From JBCBCP01 sp039817385 (GTDB lineage: Bacteria; Pseudomonadota; Alphaproteobacteria; Rhodobacterales; Rhodobacteraceae): a stretch of 64,000 nucleotides of DNA. Position 1 is the first letter of the stretch. Each line of letters starts with the position of its first letter. The notes below the pieces were generated by a model. That model did no database searches. It was not told the origin of the DNA and saw only the letters and a list, made by a program, of their open reading frames with translations. The position numbers and the translations under genes were made by a program. The stretch spans positions 310,001-374,000 of the forward strand of contig JBCBVY010000001.1 in assembly GCA_039817385.1 (NCBI GenBank), read 5' to 3'. Below are positions 42,099 through 49,789 of this stretch, piece by piece.

Positions 42099-43241
42099 TT
42101 ATCGAGAGGCCATGAACGCCTTCAGCCGTGCGAGTCCTTCTTCGATGTCCTCGGTGCTGCGCGCATAGGAGAAGCGCAATGTCTGGTGGCCCCGGACCGG
42201 ATCGAAGTCGAGGCCGGGGGTGACGGCGACGCCCGCCTTTTCAAGGATTTCAGCGGCAAACGCGCGGCTATCCTCGGTGAAGTCCGACACATCGGCGTAA
42301 ATGTAGAAGGCGCCGTCGGGCGGGGCGAAATTGGTGAAGCCTGCGGCCTTCAGGCCCTGGATCATCCGCGCCCGGTTGGCGCGGTAGACGTCCATATTCG
42401 CCTCCAGCTCCTCCCCGGCATCAAGCGCGGCGAGCGCGGCGATCTGGCTCGCGTGGGGCGGGCAGATGAACATGTTCTGCGCCAGCCGTTCGATCCCGCG
42501 CACATGGGCCTCGGGCACCACCATCCAGCCGATGCGCCAGCCGGTCATGGAGAAATACTTGGAAAAGGAGTTGATGACGTAAGCGTCATCCGTGATCTCT
42601 AGCGCTGAGACTGCCTTGGCCTCATATTCAATCCCGTGATAAATCTCGTCAGAGATGAAGGCCGCCCCCTGCCCCGCACAGGCCTCGATCAGCGCCTGCA
42701 TCTGGGCGCGGTTCAGCATCGTGCCCGACGGATTCGCGGGTGAGGCCACCATCAGGCCCTGCAGGCCCAGCCCTTCAATGTCGGCCGGAACCGGCTGAAA
42801 GCGGTTTTCCGCCGCCGTCTCGATATCCACCGGGGTCAGGCTGAGCGCGCGGGCAATCTGGCGGTAGCTGGGATAGCCCGGCGCGCCGATGCCGAGCTTG
42901 TCCCCCGCCTCAAACAGAGCCGTGAAGGCGAGGATGAACCCTGCTGAGCTGCCCGACGTCACCACCACGCGGGACGGGTCAAGGTTCACGCCGTACCACT
43001 GGTCATAAAGCTCCGCGATGCGCGCGCGCAGCTCCGGCAGGCCTAGGGCGACGGTGTAGCCGAGTGGTCCGGCCTCCATCGCGCGTGCCACAGCGCCGCG
43101 GGCGGCGGCGGGGGCCGGGGTGCCTGGCTGGCCGACCTCCATATGGATGATGTGGCGCCCCGCGGCCTCCGCAGCCCGGGCCGCCTCCATCACGTCCATC
43201 ACGATAAAGGGATCGACGTCACCGCGCCTTGAGCTTTTCAT
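42099..43241 (-). CDS. Class I/II PLP-dependent aminotransferase
   Basis: A 380-residue fold-type I aminotransferase. The PLP lysine lies in INSFSKYFSMTGWRIGW, the substrate-binding arginine in LRFSYARS, and the phosphate cup in VVTSGSSAGF; the ISDEIYHGIEYE aspartate is the pyridine-nitrogen partner. ATG at 43241 has GAGGG upstream and a basic MKSSRRGDVDPF start. Divergent with the M48 protease gene. Amino donor and acceptor unknown; it resembles the aspartate/tyrosine-like branch. Confidence 0.9.
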   Translation of the reverse strand: MKSSRRGDVDPFIVMDVMEAARAAEAAGRHIIHMEVGQPGTPAPAAARGAVARAMEAGPLGYTVALGLPELRARIAELYDQWYGVNLDPSRVVVTSGSSAGFILAFTALFEAGDKLGIGAPGYPSYRQIARALSLTPVDIETAAENRFQPVPADIEGLGLQGLMVASPANPSGTMLNRAQMQALIEACAGQGAAFISDEIYHGIEYEAKAVSALEITDDAYVINSFSKYFSMTGWRIGWMVVPEAHVRGIERLAQNMFICPPHASQIAALAALDAGEELEANMDVYRANRARMIQGLKAAGFTNFAPPDGAFYIYADVSDFTEDSRAFAAEILEKAGVAVTPGLDFDPVRGHQTLRFSYARSTEDIEEGLARLKAFMASR

Positions 43242-43263
43242 CTTTAGACCCTCATATGCCCAC

Positions 43264-44586
43264 ATGGTCTTTCACCGCGCTTTGGTCTTCGCGTCAATGC
43301 TGGCGCTGATGCTGCTGCCCGGGCCTTCGGGCGCTGTTGGGCTGCTGCGCGATGCGGATCTGGAGCACGGGCTGAAGCAGCTGGCCAGCCCTGTGCTGCG
43401 CGCGGCGGGGCTGAGCCCAAATCGCGTCAAGATCCTCGTTGTGAACGAGAGTTCGATGAACGCCTTCGTCGTCAGCAATGACGCGATCTTTCTGCATTAC
43501 GGGTTGATCAACAAGCTGGGTTCGGCGCCCGCCTTGCAGGCGGTGATCGCGCATGAGGCCGCGCATATCGCCAATGGGCACATCACGCGGCGGATGCAGA
43601 ACATGGGCGTCTCGCGCAATATGGCGGCGCTGGGCCTTGCGCTGGCCGCCGCTGCCGCCGCGGCGGGTGTGGACGGGGCCGCGGGCCTTGCCATCGGTAC
43701 CCAAAGCGCGGCACAGCGGGCCTTCTTGCGTCACACAAGGGCCGAAGAGGCGAGCGCGGACCAATCCGCCATCCGCTACCTGCGCGCGGCCGGCATCCCC
43801 GTGCGCGGACTGAGCGATGTGCTGGAGGAGTTTCGCGGTCAGGAGAACCTGAGCGAAGGGCGGCAGGACCCATATGTGCGCTCCCACCCGCTCAGCCGCG
43901 ACCGCATCCGCGCAGTGCAGGGCTATGTCGCCGCTTATGGCGATCAGGGCCGGCCCGATGCGACCTCGGCCTATTGGTTTGCGCGGGTTCAGGGCAAGCT
44001 GAGCGCCTATACCCGCGCGCCGCGCTGGACCCTGCGGCGGCTGAACGAGGAGACCTACCCGGATGTGAAGCTTCTGCGCGAGGCGATTGCCCAGTCGCGC
44101 CAGTCTGGCACGCGGCAGGCCCTGCGCGCGATTGATGCAGCGCTCGCGGCCCGCCCGAACGATCCCTTCCTGCACGATGCGCGCGGCGACATCCTGATGG
44201 ATGCGCGCCAATTTGGCGCCGCCGCGAACGCCTATGGCCGCGCGGTTAACCTGGCCCCGCGCGACGGGCTGATCCTTGCGGGCTATGGCCGCGCGCTGCT
44301 GGCGATTGACCGGGTCGCGGACGCGCGCGCCGCGCTGGAGCGGGCGCGCAGCATCGACCCGCGCGACGGCGTGATGTTGCGTGATCTGAGCGTGGCCTAC
44401 GCCCGCTCGGGCCAGCAAGGCATGGCCGCGCTGGTCACTGCCGAACGCTTTGCTCTGCGCGGGCGGCTGGAGGACGCAGGCATTCACGCCCGCCGCGCCA
44501 CCGGCCTGCTGGCCACCGGCTCCGGCCCGTGGCAAAGGGCACAGGATATCCTCATAGCCTCGGAACGGGCTGCAAAACGGAGATGA
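43264..44586 (+). CDS. M48 zinc metalloprotease with TPR-like repeats (BepA/YfgC type)
   Basis: A 440-residue periplasmic protease: signal peptide, HEAAH zinc motif in VIAHEAAHIANGHITRRMQN, the third ligand in EEASADQSAIRYLR, and C-terminal helical repeats (FGAAANAYGRAVNLAP, ARAALERARSIDP) like the TPR domain of BepA, which handles outer-membrane protein assembly. The 22-bp space to the divergent aminotransferase must hold both promoters. Overlaps the DsbA gene start region by a few bases. Confidence 0.88.
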   Translation: MVFHRALVFASMLALMLLPGPSGAVGLLRDADLEHGLKQLASPVLRAAGLSPNRVKILVVNESSMNAFVVSNDAIFLHYGLINKLGSAPALQAVIAHEAAHIANGHITRRMQNMGVSRNMAALGLALAAAAAAAGVDGAAGLAIGTQSAAQRAFLRHTRAEEASADQSAIRYLRAAGIPVRGLSDVLEEFRGQENLSEGRQDPYVRSHPLSRDRIRAVQGYVAAYGDQGRPDATSAYWFARVQGKLSAYTRAPRWTLRRLNEETYPDVKLLREAIAQSRQSGTRQALRAIDAALAARPNDPFLHDARGDILMDARQFGAAANAYGRAVNLAPRDGLILAGYGRALLAIDRVADARAALERARSIDPRDGVMLRDLSVAYARSGQQGMAALVTAERFALRGRLEDAGIHARRATGLLATGSGPWQRAQDILIASERAAKRR

Positions 44587-44588
44587 TC

Positions 44589-45326
44589 ATGAAACGCCTA
44601 TTCGCCCTTCTGCTGGCCCTTTGGGCCCTGCCCGCCGCGGCGCTCGAACTTGATGAGATGAGCGCAGAGGAGCGCGCGGCCTTTGGCGACGCGGTGCGCG
44701 CCTACCTGCTGGCGAACCCGCAGGTGATCTTTGAGGCCGTCGCGATCTTTGAGCAGCAGCAGGCCGCTGCGGAGGCGCGCGCCGACCTTGAGCTGGTGGC
44801 GCAGAACCGTGCGGCCCTGTTCGAGGACGCGCGCAGCTGGGTGGGCGGCAACCCGGAGGGGGACATCACGCTGGTCGAGTTCCTTGATTACAAATGCGGC
44901 TTTTGCAAGCGCGCCCATAGCGAGCTGGCCCAACTGCTGGAGGCGGACGGAAACATCCGCTTGATCGTGAAAGAGTTCCCGATCCTGGGTGAGCAGTCTG
45001 TCACAGCGGCGCGCTTTGCGCTCGCGGTGAAAAACGTGGCGGGGGACGCGGCCTACAAGGACGTGAACGACGCGCTGATGACCTTCAATGGCGAGATTGC
45101 GGACCCGGCCCTGCGGCGGCTGTCCAGCACCTTTGGGCTTGATTGGGACGCGGTGCAGGCGGAGATGGGAAGTGACGCTGTCACCCAGCAGATCCGCGAC
45201 ACCCGCGCGCTCGCGCAAAGGCTGAACATCACCGGAACGCCGACCTTTGTGCTGGAAGACGAGATGCTGCGCGGCTTCCTGCCCGCCGACCAGCTTGCCG
45301 CGCTGGTGGCGGTCAAGCGGGAGTAG
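44589..45326 (+). CDS. DsbA-like thiol-disulfide oxidoreductase
   Basis: A 245-residue secreted thioredoxin-fold protein. Signal peptide MKRLFALLLALWALPAAALE, active site CGFC in DYKCGFCKRAHSEL, cis-proline loop in TGTPTF. The N-terminal helical extension (VIFEAVAIFEQQQAAAEARADL) resembles ScsC, a trimeric disulfide isomerase. GGAG lies before the ATG at 44589; the ATG at 44583 overlaps the previous stop and lacks spacing. Probably supports disulfide bonding in the cell envelope. Confidence 0.85.
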   Translation: MKRLFALLLALWALPAAALELDEMSAEERAAFGDAVRAYLLANPQVIFEAVAIFEQQQAAAEARADLELVAQNRAALFEDARSWVGGNPEGDITLVEFLDYKCGFCKRAHSELAQLLEADGNIRLIVKEFPILGEQSVTAARFALAVKNVAGDAAYKDVNDALMTFNGEIADPALRRLSSTFGLDWDAVQAEMGSDAVTQQIRDTRALAQRLNITGTPTFVLEDEMLRGFLPADQLAALVAVKRE

Positions 45327-45335
45327 CCGAGGGCA

Positions 45336-45400
45336 GGGAAACCGACGCGGTTTCCCCTGTACCGCCCGTTGGCAACGACGGTGTTCCGCGTCGGAACACC
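45336..45400 (+). repeat. Double-hairpin element, copy 2 (behind DsbA-like gene)
   Basis: GGGAAACC-GACGC-GGTTTCCC (45336-45356) and GGTGTTCCG-CGT-CGGAACACC (45380-45400), separated by 23 bp, begin nine bases after the DsbA-like stop and end five bases before the convergent gene's stop. Both stems are perfect. No T-run. Confidence 0.6.
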
Positions 45401-45405
45401 CGCGT

Positions 45406-45735
45406 CTATATGTACACCTCACGCCCCTGTGTCTTGAGGCGGTCCAGCGCCTCGTCCCAGCTTGGCTTGGATGTCCCCTCCCACCCCACGACCCGGCCGG
45501 TTGAGATGCGGGCAAAGCGCGGCATCGCGCGGGCGTGGGCGGGACTGCGCAGGTAGACGAGCATCGCGGCACGGCTGTCCCATGTGCTGAGCGTGTGGTG
45601 CACGCCGCCCATCTTGTGCGCCTCTGCCGAGAGGGTCCCCAGCGCCGATTGCGCGGCGACCATTGCGGGGATTTTGTCGCGCCAGAAAAGCGGGATGCTG
45701 AGGACGCTGTTCAGTTGCAGGCCGGTGATATACAT
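45406..45735 (-). CDS. Hypothetical protein, dimeric alpha-beta barrel-like, 109 residues
   Basis: A 109-residue soluble protein, MYITGLQLNSVLSIPLFWRD, then WDSRAAMLVYLRSPAHARAMPRFARISTGRVVGWEG. The WDSRAAMLVYLRSPAH stretch and overall length fit a DUF3291- or antibiotic-monooxygenase-like dimeric barrel, but I cannot be sure. There is no good ribosome site before ATG at 45735; a longer frame upstream contains repeat elements and is not favoured. Function unknown. Confidence 0.55.
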   Translation of the reverse strand: MYITGLQLNSVLSIPLFWRDKIPAMVAAQSALGTLSAEAHKMGGVHHTLSTWDSRAAMLVYLRSPAHARAMPRFARISTGRVVGWEGTSKPSWDEALDRLKTQGREVYI

Positions 45736-45745
45736 GGCCAGCGGC

Positions 45746-45766
45746 GGTGGGTTCGCACCCACCCTA
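45746..45766 (-). repeat. Short palindromic intergenic repeat, copy 2
   Basis: On the minus strand TAGGGTGGGT-GCGA-ACCCACC, a 7-bp hairpin with the same TAGGGTGGGT core as at 1158-1179, inside the leader of the 109-residue gene. Confidence 0.55.
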
Positions 45767-45781
45767 TGGTGTTGGTCCGGA

Positions 45782-45826
45782 CGGAAACTTTGTAAGTTTC
45801 CGGTCCGTTTTCTGACCAAGAAAACG
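45782..45826 (-). repeat. Double-hairpin element, copy 3 (behind ispG)
   Basis: CGGAAACTT-TGT-AAGTTTCCG (45782-45802) and CGTTTTCT-GACCA-AGAAAACG (45806-45826), both perfect, start two bases after the ispG stop in the transcript direction. Same two-hairpin plan as the others, with different arm sequences. Confidence 0.6.
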
Positions 45827-45828
45827 CC

Positions 45829-46953
45829 TTACTCCGCTGCCTGCGCCCCTTCGGCCTCAAGCTCCGCGGCCTTCTTCTCCACCTGCTCCACGATGTGCTC
45901 GACCATCTTGTCATTGTCCATCGCGTGGGATTTCGCCCCGCCGAGGTAGACCATGCCCCGGCCCGAGCCACCGCCTGTCCAGCCGACATCAGTCATCAGA
46001 GCCTCGCCGGGGCCGTTCACGACGCAGCCGATGATGCTCAGGCTCATCGGTGTCTTGATATGGGCCAGCCGGTCTTCGAGGATTTCGACCGTCTTGATCA
46101 CGTCGAAGCCCTGCCGCGCACAGGACGGGCAGGAGATGATGTTCACACCCCGGTGGCGCAGGCCTAGGGATTTGAGGATCTCGTAGCCGACTTTCACCTC
46201 TTCGACCGGGTCGGCGGAGAGCGACACGCGGATCGTGTCGCCGATCCCCATCCAAAGCAGGTTGCCAAGGCCAATGGCGGATTTGATCGTGCCAGTCGTC
46301 AGACCGCCCGCTTCGGTGATGCCCAGGTGGATCGGCGCGTCCGTTGCGTCGGCAAGCTGCTGATAGGCTGCGGCGGCCATAAAGACGTCGGACGCTTTGC
46401 AGCTGATCTTGAACTCGTGAAAGTCGTTGTCCTGCAGGATCTTGATGTGGTCGAGGCCGCTCTCCACCATCGCTTCAGGCGTCGGCTCGCCATATTTGTC
46501 CAGCAGGTGTTTTTCGAGGCTGCCCGCATTCACCCCGATGCGGATCGAACAGCCATGATCCCGCGCGGCTTTGATGACCTCGCGCACGCGGTCCTCTGAC
46601 CCGATGTTGCCAGGATTGATCCGCAGGCAGGCCGCGCCCGCCTCTGCTGCCTCGATCCCGCGTTTGTAGTGGAAATGGATGTCGGCGACGATGGGCACGG
46701 GGCTAGCGGCGCAGATCGTCTTCATCGCTGCGGCACTTTCCTCGTCCGGGACGGAAACGCGCACGATGTCGGCGCCCGCCTCGGCAGCTGCGTTGATCTG
46801 GCGAATGGTGGCCTGCGCGTCGGTGGTCAGGGTGTTGGTCATCGTCTGCACGGTGATCGGCGCGCCGCCGCCCACGGGCACGCGGCCCACCATGATCTGG
46901 CGGCTTTCCCGGCGGTAGATGTTGCGCCAGGGGCGGATGTGGTTAAGGGACAT
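45829..46953 (-). CDS. ispG: 4-hydroxy-3-methylbut-2-en-1-yl diphosphate synthase
   Basis: A 374-residue 4Fe-4S enzyme of the MEP isoprenoid pathway that reduces methylerythritol cyclodiphosphate. The N-terminal TIM barrel starts GRVPVGGGAPITVQTMTNTL; the C-terminal cluster cysteines are in IISCPSCARQGFDV and IIGCVVNGPGEA. ATG at 46953. Upstream at 46975-46996 is an inverted repeat (ACTGTC...GACAGT). It is followed by a double-hairpin element. Confidence 0.95.
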   Translation of the reverse strand: MSLNHIRPWRNIYRRESRQIMVGRVPVGGGAPITVQTMTNTLTTDAQATIRQINAAAEAGADIVRVSVPDEESAAAMKTICAASPVPIVADIHFHYKRGIEAAEAGAACLRINPGNIGSEDRVREVIKAARDHGCSIRIGVNAGSLEKHLLDKYGEPTPEAMVESGLDHIKILQDNDFHEFKISCKASDVFMAAAAYQQLADATDAPIHLGITEAGGLTTGTIKSAIGLGNLLWMGIGDTIRVSLSADPVEEVKVGYEILKSLGLRHRGVNIISCPSCARQGFDVIKTVEILEDRLAHIKTPMSLSIIGCVVNGPGEALMTDVGWTGGGSGRGMVYLGGAKSHAMDNDKMVEHIVEQVEKKAAELEAEGAQAAE

Positions 46954-46974
46954 GGACGGCTCCGCGCGCTACAA

Positions 46975-46996
46975 ACTGTCAACTAGGTTAGACAGT
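46975..46996. promoter_or_regulatory. Inverted repeat upstream of ispG
   Basis: ACTGTC-AACTAGGTTA-GACAGT is a 6-bp inverted repeat with a 10-bp spacer 22 bp before the ispG start. An iron-sulfur-related regulator is possible because ispG holds an Fe-S cluster, but no consensus is matched with confidence. Confidence 0.25.
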
Positions 46997-47040
46997 CACG
47001 CCTTGCCTCGCAACCGCCCTGACGCGGATATAGGGGCCGG

Positions 47041-48276
47041 TCAGTCGATTTGACAGGGCAGTTTGGACATCCACGCGGGATCAGATGCCCGTTTGTCCGC
47101 CACCATGTTGTGAAAGGTGCTGTCGGGGTCGGACGGTGGCACGGCCTCAAAGGATTCGGCCAGTTTCACGCTATCGAGCTCAAGGTTGACGATTGAGCCG
47201 AACCCGCCCACCGGGCCAAAGCAGTCCGAACCCATCGCAAAGTAGAGGGCGCCCGCGTTGCCGGTCCGCAGGGTCGGCGGGGTTTCGAACGCGGGCAGAT
47301 CATAGGTATCGCCGGCGTTCATGACCGCCTCGTAAAGCACATTGCCTTCGGCTGAGCGCACGCGCACCCAGCTTTCGGTGGAGGCGATGATGCGCACGGT
47401 TTCCACCGGGTCTTCGGTGACCTGCGGCACAGCGGGGCCGTCCGTGCCGGGTAGTGCATCGGGCTGCAAGACGGCAAGCCGTGCGCCGCCAATGCCACCC
47501 GGGGGCGTATCGGGTGCGGGCGCGGCAAAGTTGCCAAGCTCGCGCGGATCGATACTGGCAATGGGTGCGTCACGCGCGGTGAGCACCGGCACATCGAGCG
47601 TCTGGGGACGGTATAGGCGGTCCAGCGCGTCGGCACGCGGCACCTCGGGGCCCGCGCTTGGCGCCGGCTCTGCGCCTGCGAGCGGGTCAACCTCTGACAG
47701 CACAACCGGCGTTGCATCCACCGGGGCCACCTGAACCCGCTGCACCTCTTGCAGCACGGTCCAGCCGCCAAAGCCAATTGCCGCAATCAGCGCCAGCAGA
47801 ACGGCCGAGGACCCGATCGCCCCCGGCTCGATCCGGCTGAAAAAACGTTCGCCTTCGGGCACGAAAGGCGTGGCTGGGGCTGCGAAAATGTCACCGCCGC
47901 GCGGCGCGCCGAGGCGTTCCTCGCGGCTGGGCTTCTTGATGACAGAGGCCTCAGCGGACATGCCGTGGGCGACCTCAAAACCGGATTCTGCGCAGAACAT
48001 ATCGAACGCTTGGTCGGGGTTCATGTTCAGGTAGCGCGCGTAGGAGCGTACGTAACCAGCGATAAAGCCGGGTGTGTCGAACGCGTCCGGGTCACAGTTT
48101 TCGATGGCCGCGATGTAGGAGGCCTTGATTCGCAGCTCGCGCTGCACGTCCAGGAGGGATTTGCCCATTGTCGCACGCTCGCCGCGCATGACATCGCCAA
48201 GACGCAATTCGAACGCGTCAAAGCCCTTCGGCTCTGTGTCCTGAGGTTCGATTTTCGGTGCTCTGCGCCCGATCAT
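47041..48276 (-). CDS. RodZ-like HTH protein with DUF4115
   Basis: A 411-residue membrane protein of the RodZ type, which links the MreB cytoskeleton to the envelope. The cytoplasmic XRE-type helix-turn-helix (residues about 25-95, GKSLLDVQRELRIKASYIAAIENCDPDAF) is followed by a membrane helix (IGSSAVLLALIAAIGFGGWTVL, about 150-172), a proline-rich linker and a C-terminal DUF4115 domain with TESWVRVRSAEGNVLYE. ATG at 48276. A perfect CtrA-type site lies about 90 bp upstream, so cell-cycle control is possible. Confidence 0.85.
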   Translation of the reverse strand: MIGRRAPKIEPQDTEPKGFDAFELRLGDVMRGERATMGKSLLDVQRELRIKASYIAAIENCDPDAFDTPGFIAGYVRSYARYLNMNPDQAFDMFCAESGFEVAHGMSAEASVIKKPSREERLGAPRGGDIFAAPATPFVPEGERFFSRIEPGAIGSSAVLLALIAAIGFGGWTVLQEVQRVQVAPVDATPVVLSEVDPLAGAEPAPSAGPEVPRADALDRLYRPQTLDVPVLTARDAPIASIDPRELGNFAAPAPDTPPGGIGGARLAVLQPDALPGTDGPAVPQVTEDPVETVRIIASTESWVRVRSAEGNVLYEAVMNAGDTYDLPAFETPPTLRTGNAGALYFAMGSDCFGPVGGFGSIVNLELDSVKLAESFEAVPPSDPDSTFHNMVADKRASDPAWMSKLPCQID

Positions 48277-48366
48277 TCCGTTGCCTCTTATCCCGCGTGC
48301 CCGATCCGGGCCGTGCCTGCTCCGAACCTGCGGCGTCGAACCCTACGCGATTCGCCGCGCCCCCGT

Positions 48367-48385
48367 TGTTAACCGCAGGTTAACA
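48367..48385. promoter_or_regulatory. CtrA-type site upstream of RodZ-like gene
   Basis: TGTTAACC-GCA-GGTTAACA is a perfect 8-3-8 inverted repeat containing TTAA-N7-TTAAC, the consensus for the cell-cycle regulator CtrA. It lies about 91 bp before the RodZ-like start, in the 140-bp gap between that gene and hemA. Confidence 0.6.
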
Positions 48386-48416
48386 CAAGGCAAACGGAAT
48401 TACACCTGGCGCCAGT

Positions 48417-49640
48417 TTAAGCGGTTAATTCGGCGCGATTCAGCGCACAATGGGACCACAAAGCGTCCATTGCGCGAACCAGCGCGTCGATTTCTCGCGG
48501 GCCGTGTACCGGGCTGGGTGTAAAGCGCAAACGCTCCGTGCCCCGCGGCACCGTCGGGAAGTTGATCGGCTGGCAGTAGATGCCGTGATCGGACAAAAGC
48601 ATGTCGGACAGCACCTTGGTGTGAACTGGATTTCCGACGATGACCGGGATGATATGGCTGCCGTGGTCAATAATCGGCAGGCCGAGGCCCTTGAGGCGCA
48701 TCTTGAGAATGCGCGCCTGAAGCTGGTGCGCCTCGCGCAGCTCGGGCGCTGTCTTCAGGTAGGCGACGGAGGCCGCCGCGCCCGCCGCCACCGCGGGCGG
48801 CAGGGAGGTCGTAAAGATGAAACCCGGCGCGTAGGAGCGGATCGCGTCGCACATTTTCGCGCTTGCGGCAATGTAGCCGCCCATGACGCCGTAGGCCTTG
48901 GCCAGCGTACCGTTGATGATGTCGATCCGGCCCATCAGGCCGTCGCGTTCGGCAACCCCTGCCCCGCGCGGGCCGTACATGCCAACCGCGTGCACCTCGT
49001 CGATATAGGTCAGCGCGCCGAATTCGTCCGCCAGATCGCAGATCGCCTCGATCGGACCGAAATCGCCATCCATCGAATAGATCGATTCAAACGCGATCAG
49101 CTTGGGCGCGTCCGGGTCGTCCGCGGCCAGAAGCGCGCGCAGGTGTTCTACATCGTTGTGACGGAATATGCGCTTGGCCCCGCCATTGCGCCGCACGCCC
49201 TCGATCATGGAGGCGTGGTTGAGCGCGTCCGAATAGATGATCAGGCCCGGAAACAGCTTGGGCAGCGTACTCAGCGTCGCGTCATTCGCGATATAGGCCG
49301 AGGTGAACAGCAGCGCCGCGTCCTTGCGGTGCAGGTCCGCCAGCTCCGCTTCCAGCCGCTTGTGGTACACGGTCGTGCCAGAGATATTGCGCGTGCCGCC
49401 CGAGCCCGCGCCGGTGGCGTCCAGCGCCTCGTGCATCGCGGCCAGAACCACCGGGTTCTGCCCCATGCCAAGATAGTCATTGCCGCACCAGACGGTGATG
49501 TCCCGCGCCGCGCCCTCGGGCGTGGTCCAGACCGCGTGGGGAAACTGCCCCTTGCGCCGCTCGATATCGATGAAGGTGCGATAGCGGCCTTCGTCGTGCA
49601 GGCGGTTCAATGCGTCGTCTAGCTGGGCGGTATAGTCCAC
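48417..49640 (-). CDS. hemA: 5-aminolevulinate synthase
   Basis: A 407-residue PLP enzyme that condenses glycine and succinyl-CoA, the first step of tetrapyrrole synthesis in alphaproteobacteria. Its length and sequence closely follow the Rhodobacter HemA type; the PLP lysine is Lys248 in INGTLAKAYGVMGGY, and GTRNISGTTVYHKRLEAEL and SMDGDFGPIEAICD are standard. I take the GTG at 49640 (VDYTAQLDDAL) because it has CGGAG six bases upstream; a later frame from 49715 adds 25 non-conserved residues. A perfect FNR-type box is 88 bp upstream. Confidence 0.96.
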   Translation of the reverse strand: MDYTAQLDDALNRLHDEGRYRTFIDIERRKGQFPHAVWTTPEGAARDITVWCGNDYLGMGQNPVVLAAMHEALDATGAGSGGTRNISGTTVYHKRLEAELADLHRKDAALLFTSAYIANDATLSTLPKLFPGLIIYSDALNHASMIEGVRRNGGAKRIFRHNDVEHLRALLAADDPDAPKLIAFESIYSMDGDFGPIEAICDLADEFGALTYIDEVHAVGMYGPRGAGVAERDGLMGRIDIINGTLAKAYGVMGGYIAASAKMCDAIRSYAPGFIFTTSLPPAVAAGAAASVAYLKTAPELREAHQLQARILKMRLKGLGLPIIDHGSHIIPVIVGNPVHTKVLSDMLLSDHGIYCQPINFPTVPRGTERLRFTPSPVHGPREIDALVRAMDALWSHCALNRAELTA

Positions 49641-49727
49641 TGCTGGCTCCGTTTGCTGGCTTTTAGAATGAGTATAGTCAGGGCGGCCGGCTTTCAACGT
49701 GACTAGACCGGCCAAATGGCCGCAGCC

Positions 49728-49741
49728 TTGATCTGGATCAA
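49728..49741. promoter_or_regulatory. FNR-type box (FnrL) upstream of hemA
   Basis: TTGAT-CTGG-ATCAA is a perfect match to the FNR consensus TTGAT-N4-ATCAA. It lies 88 bp before the hemA start (minus strand) and 49 bp before the M20 peptidase start (plus strand). In Rhodobacter, FnrL controls hemA, so oxygen-responsive haem supply is likely here too. Confidence 0.8.
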
Positions 49742-49789
49742 CCGCCTCCGCGCCGATAGGCTACGGGGCGAGACCTGTAGGAGACGTTC

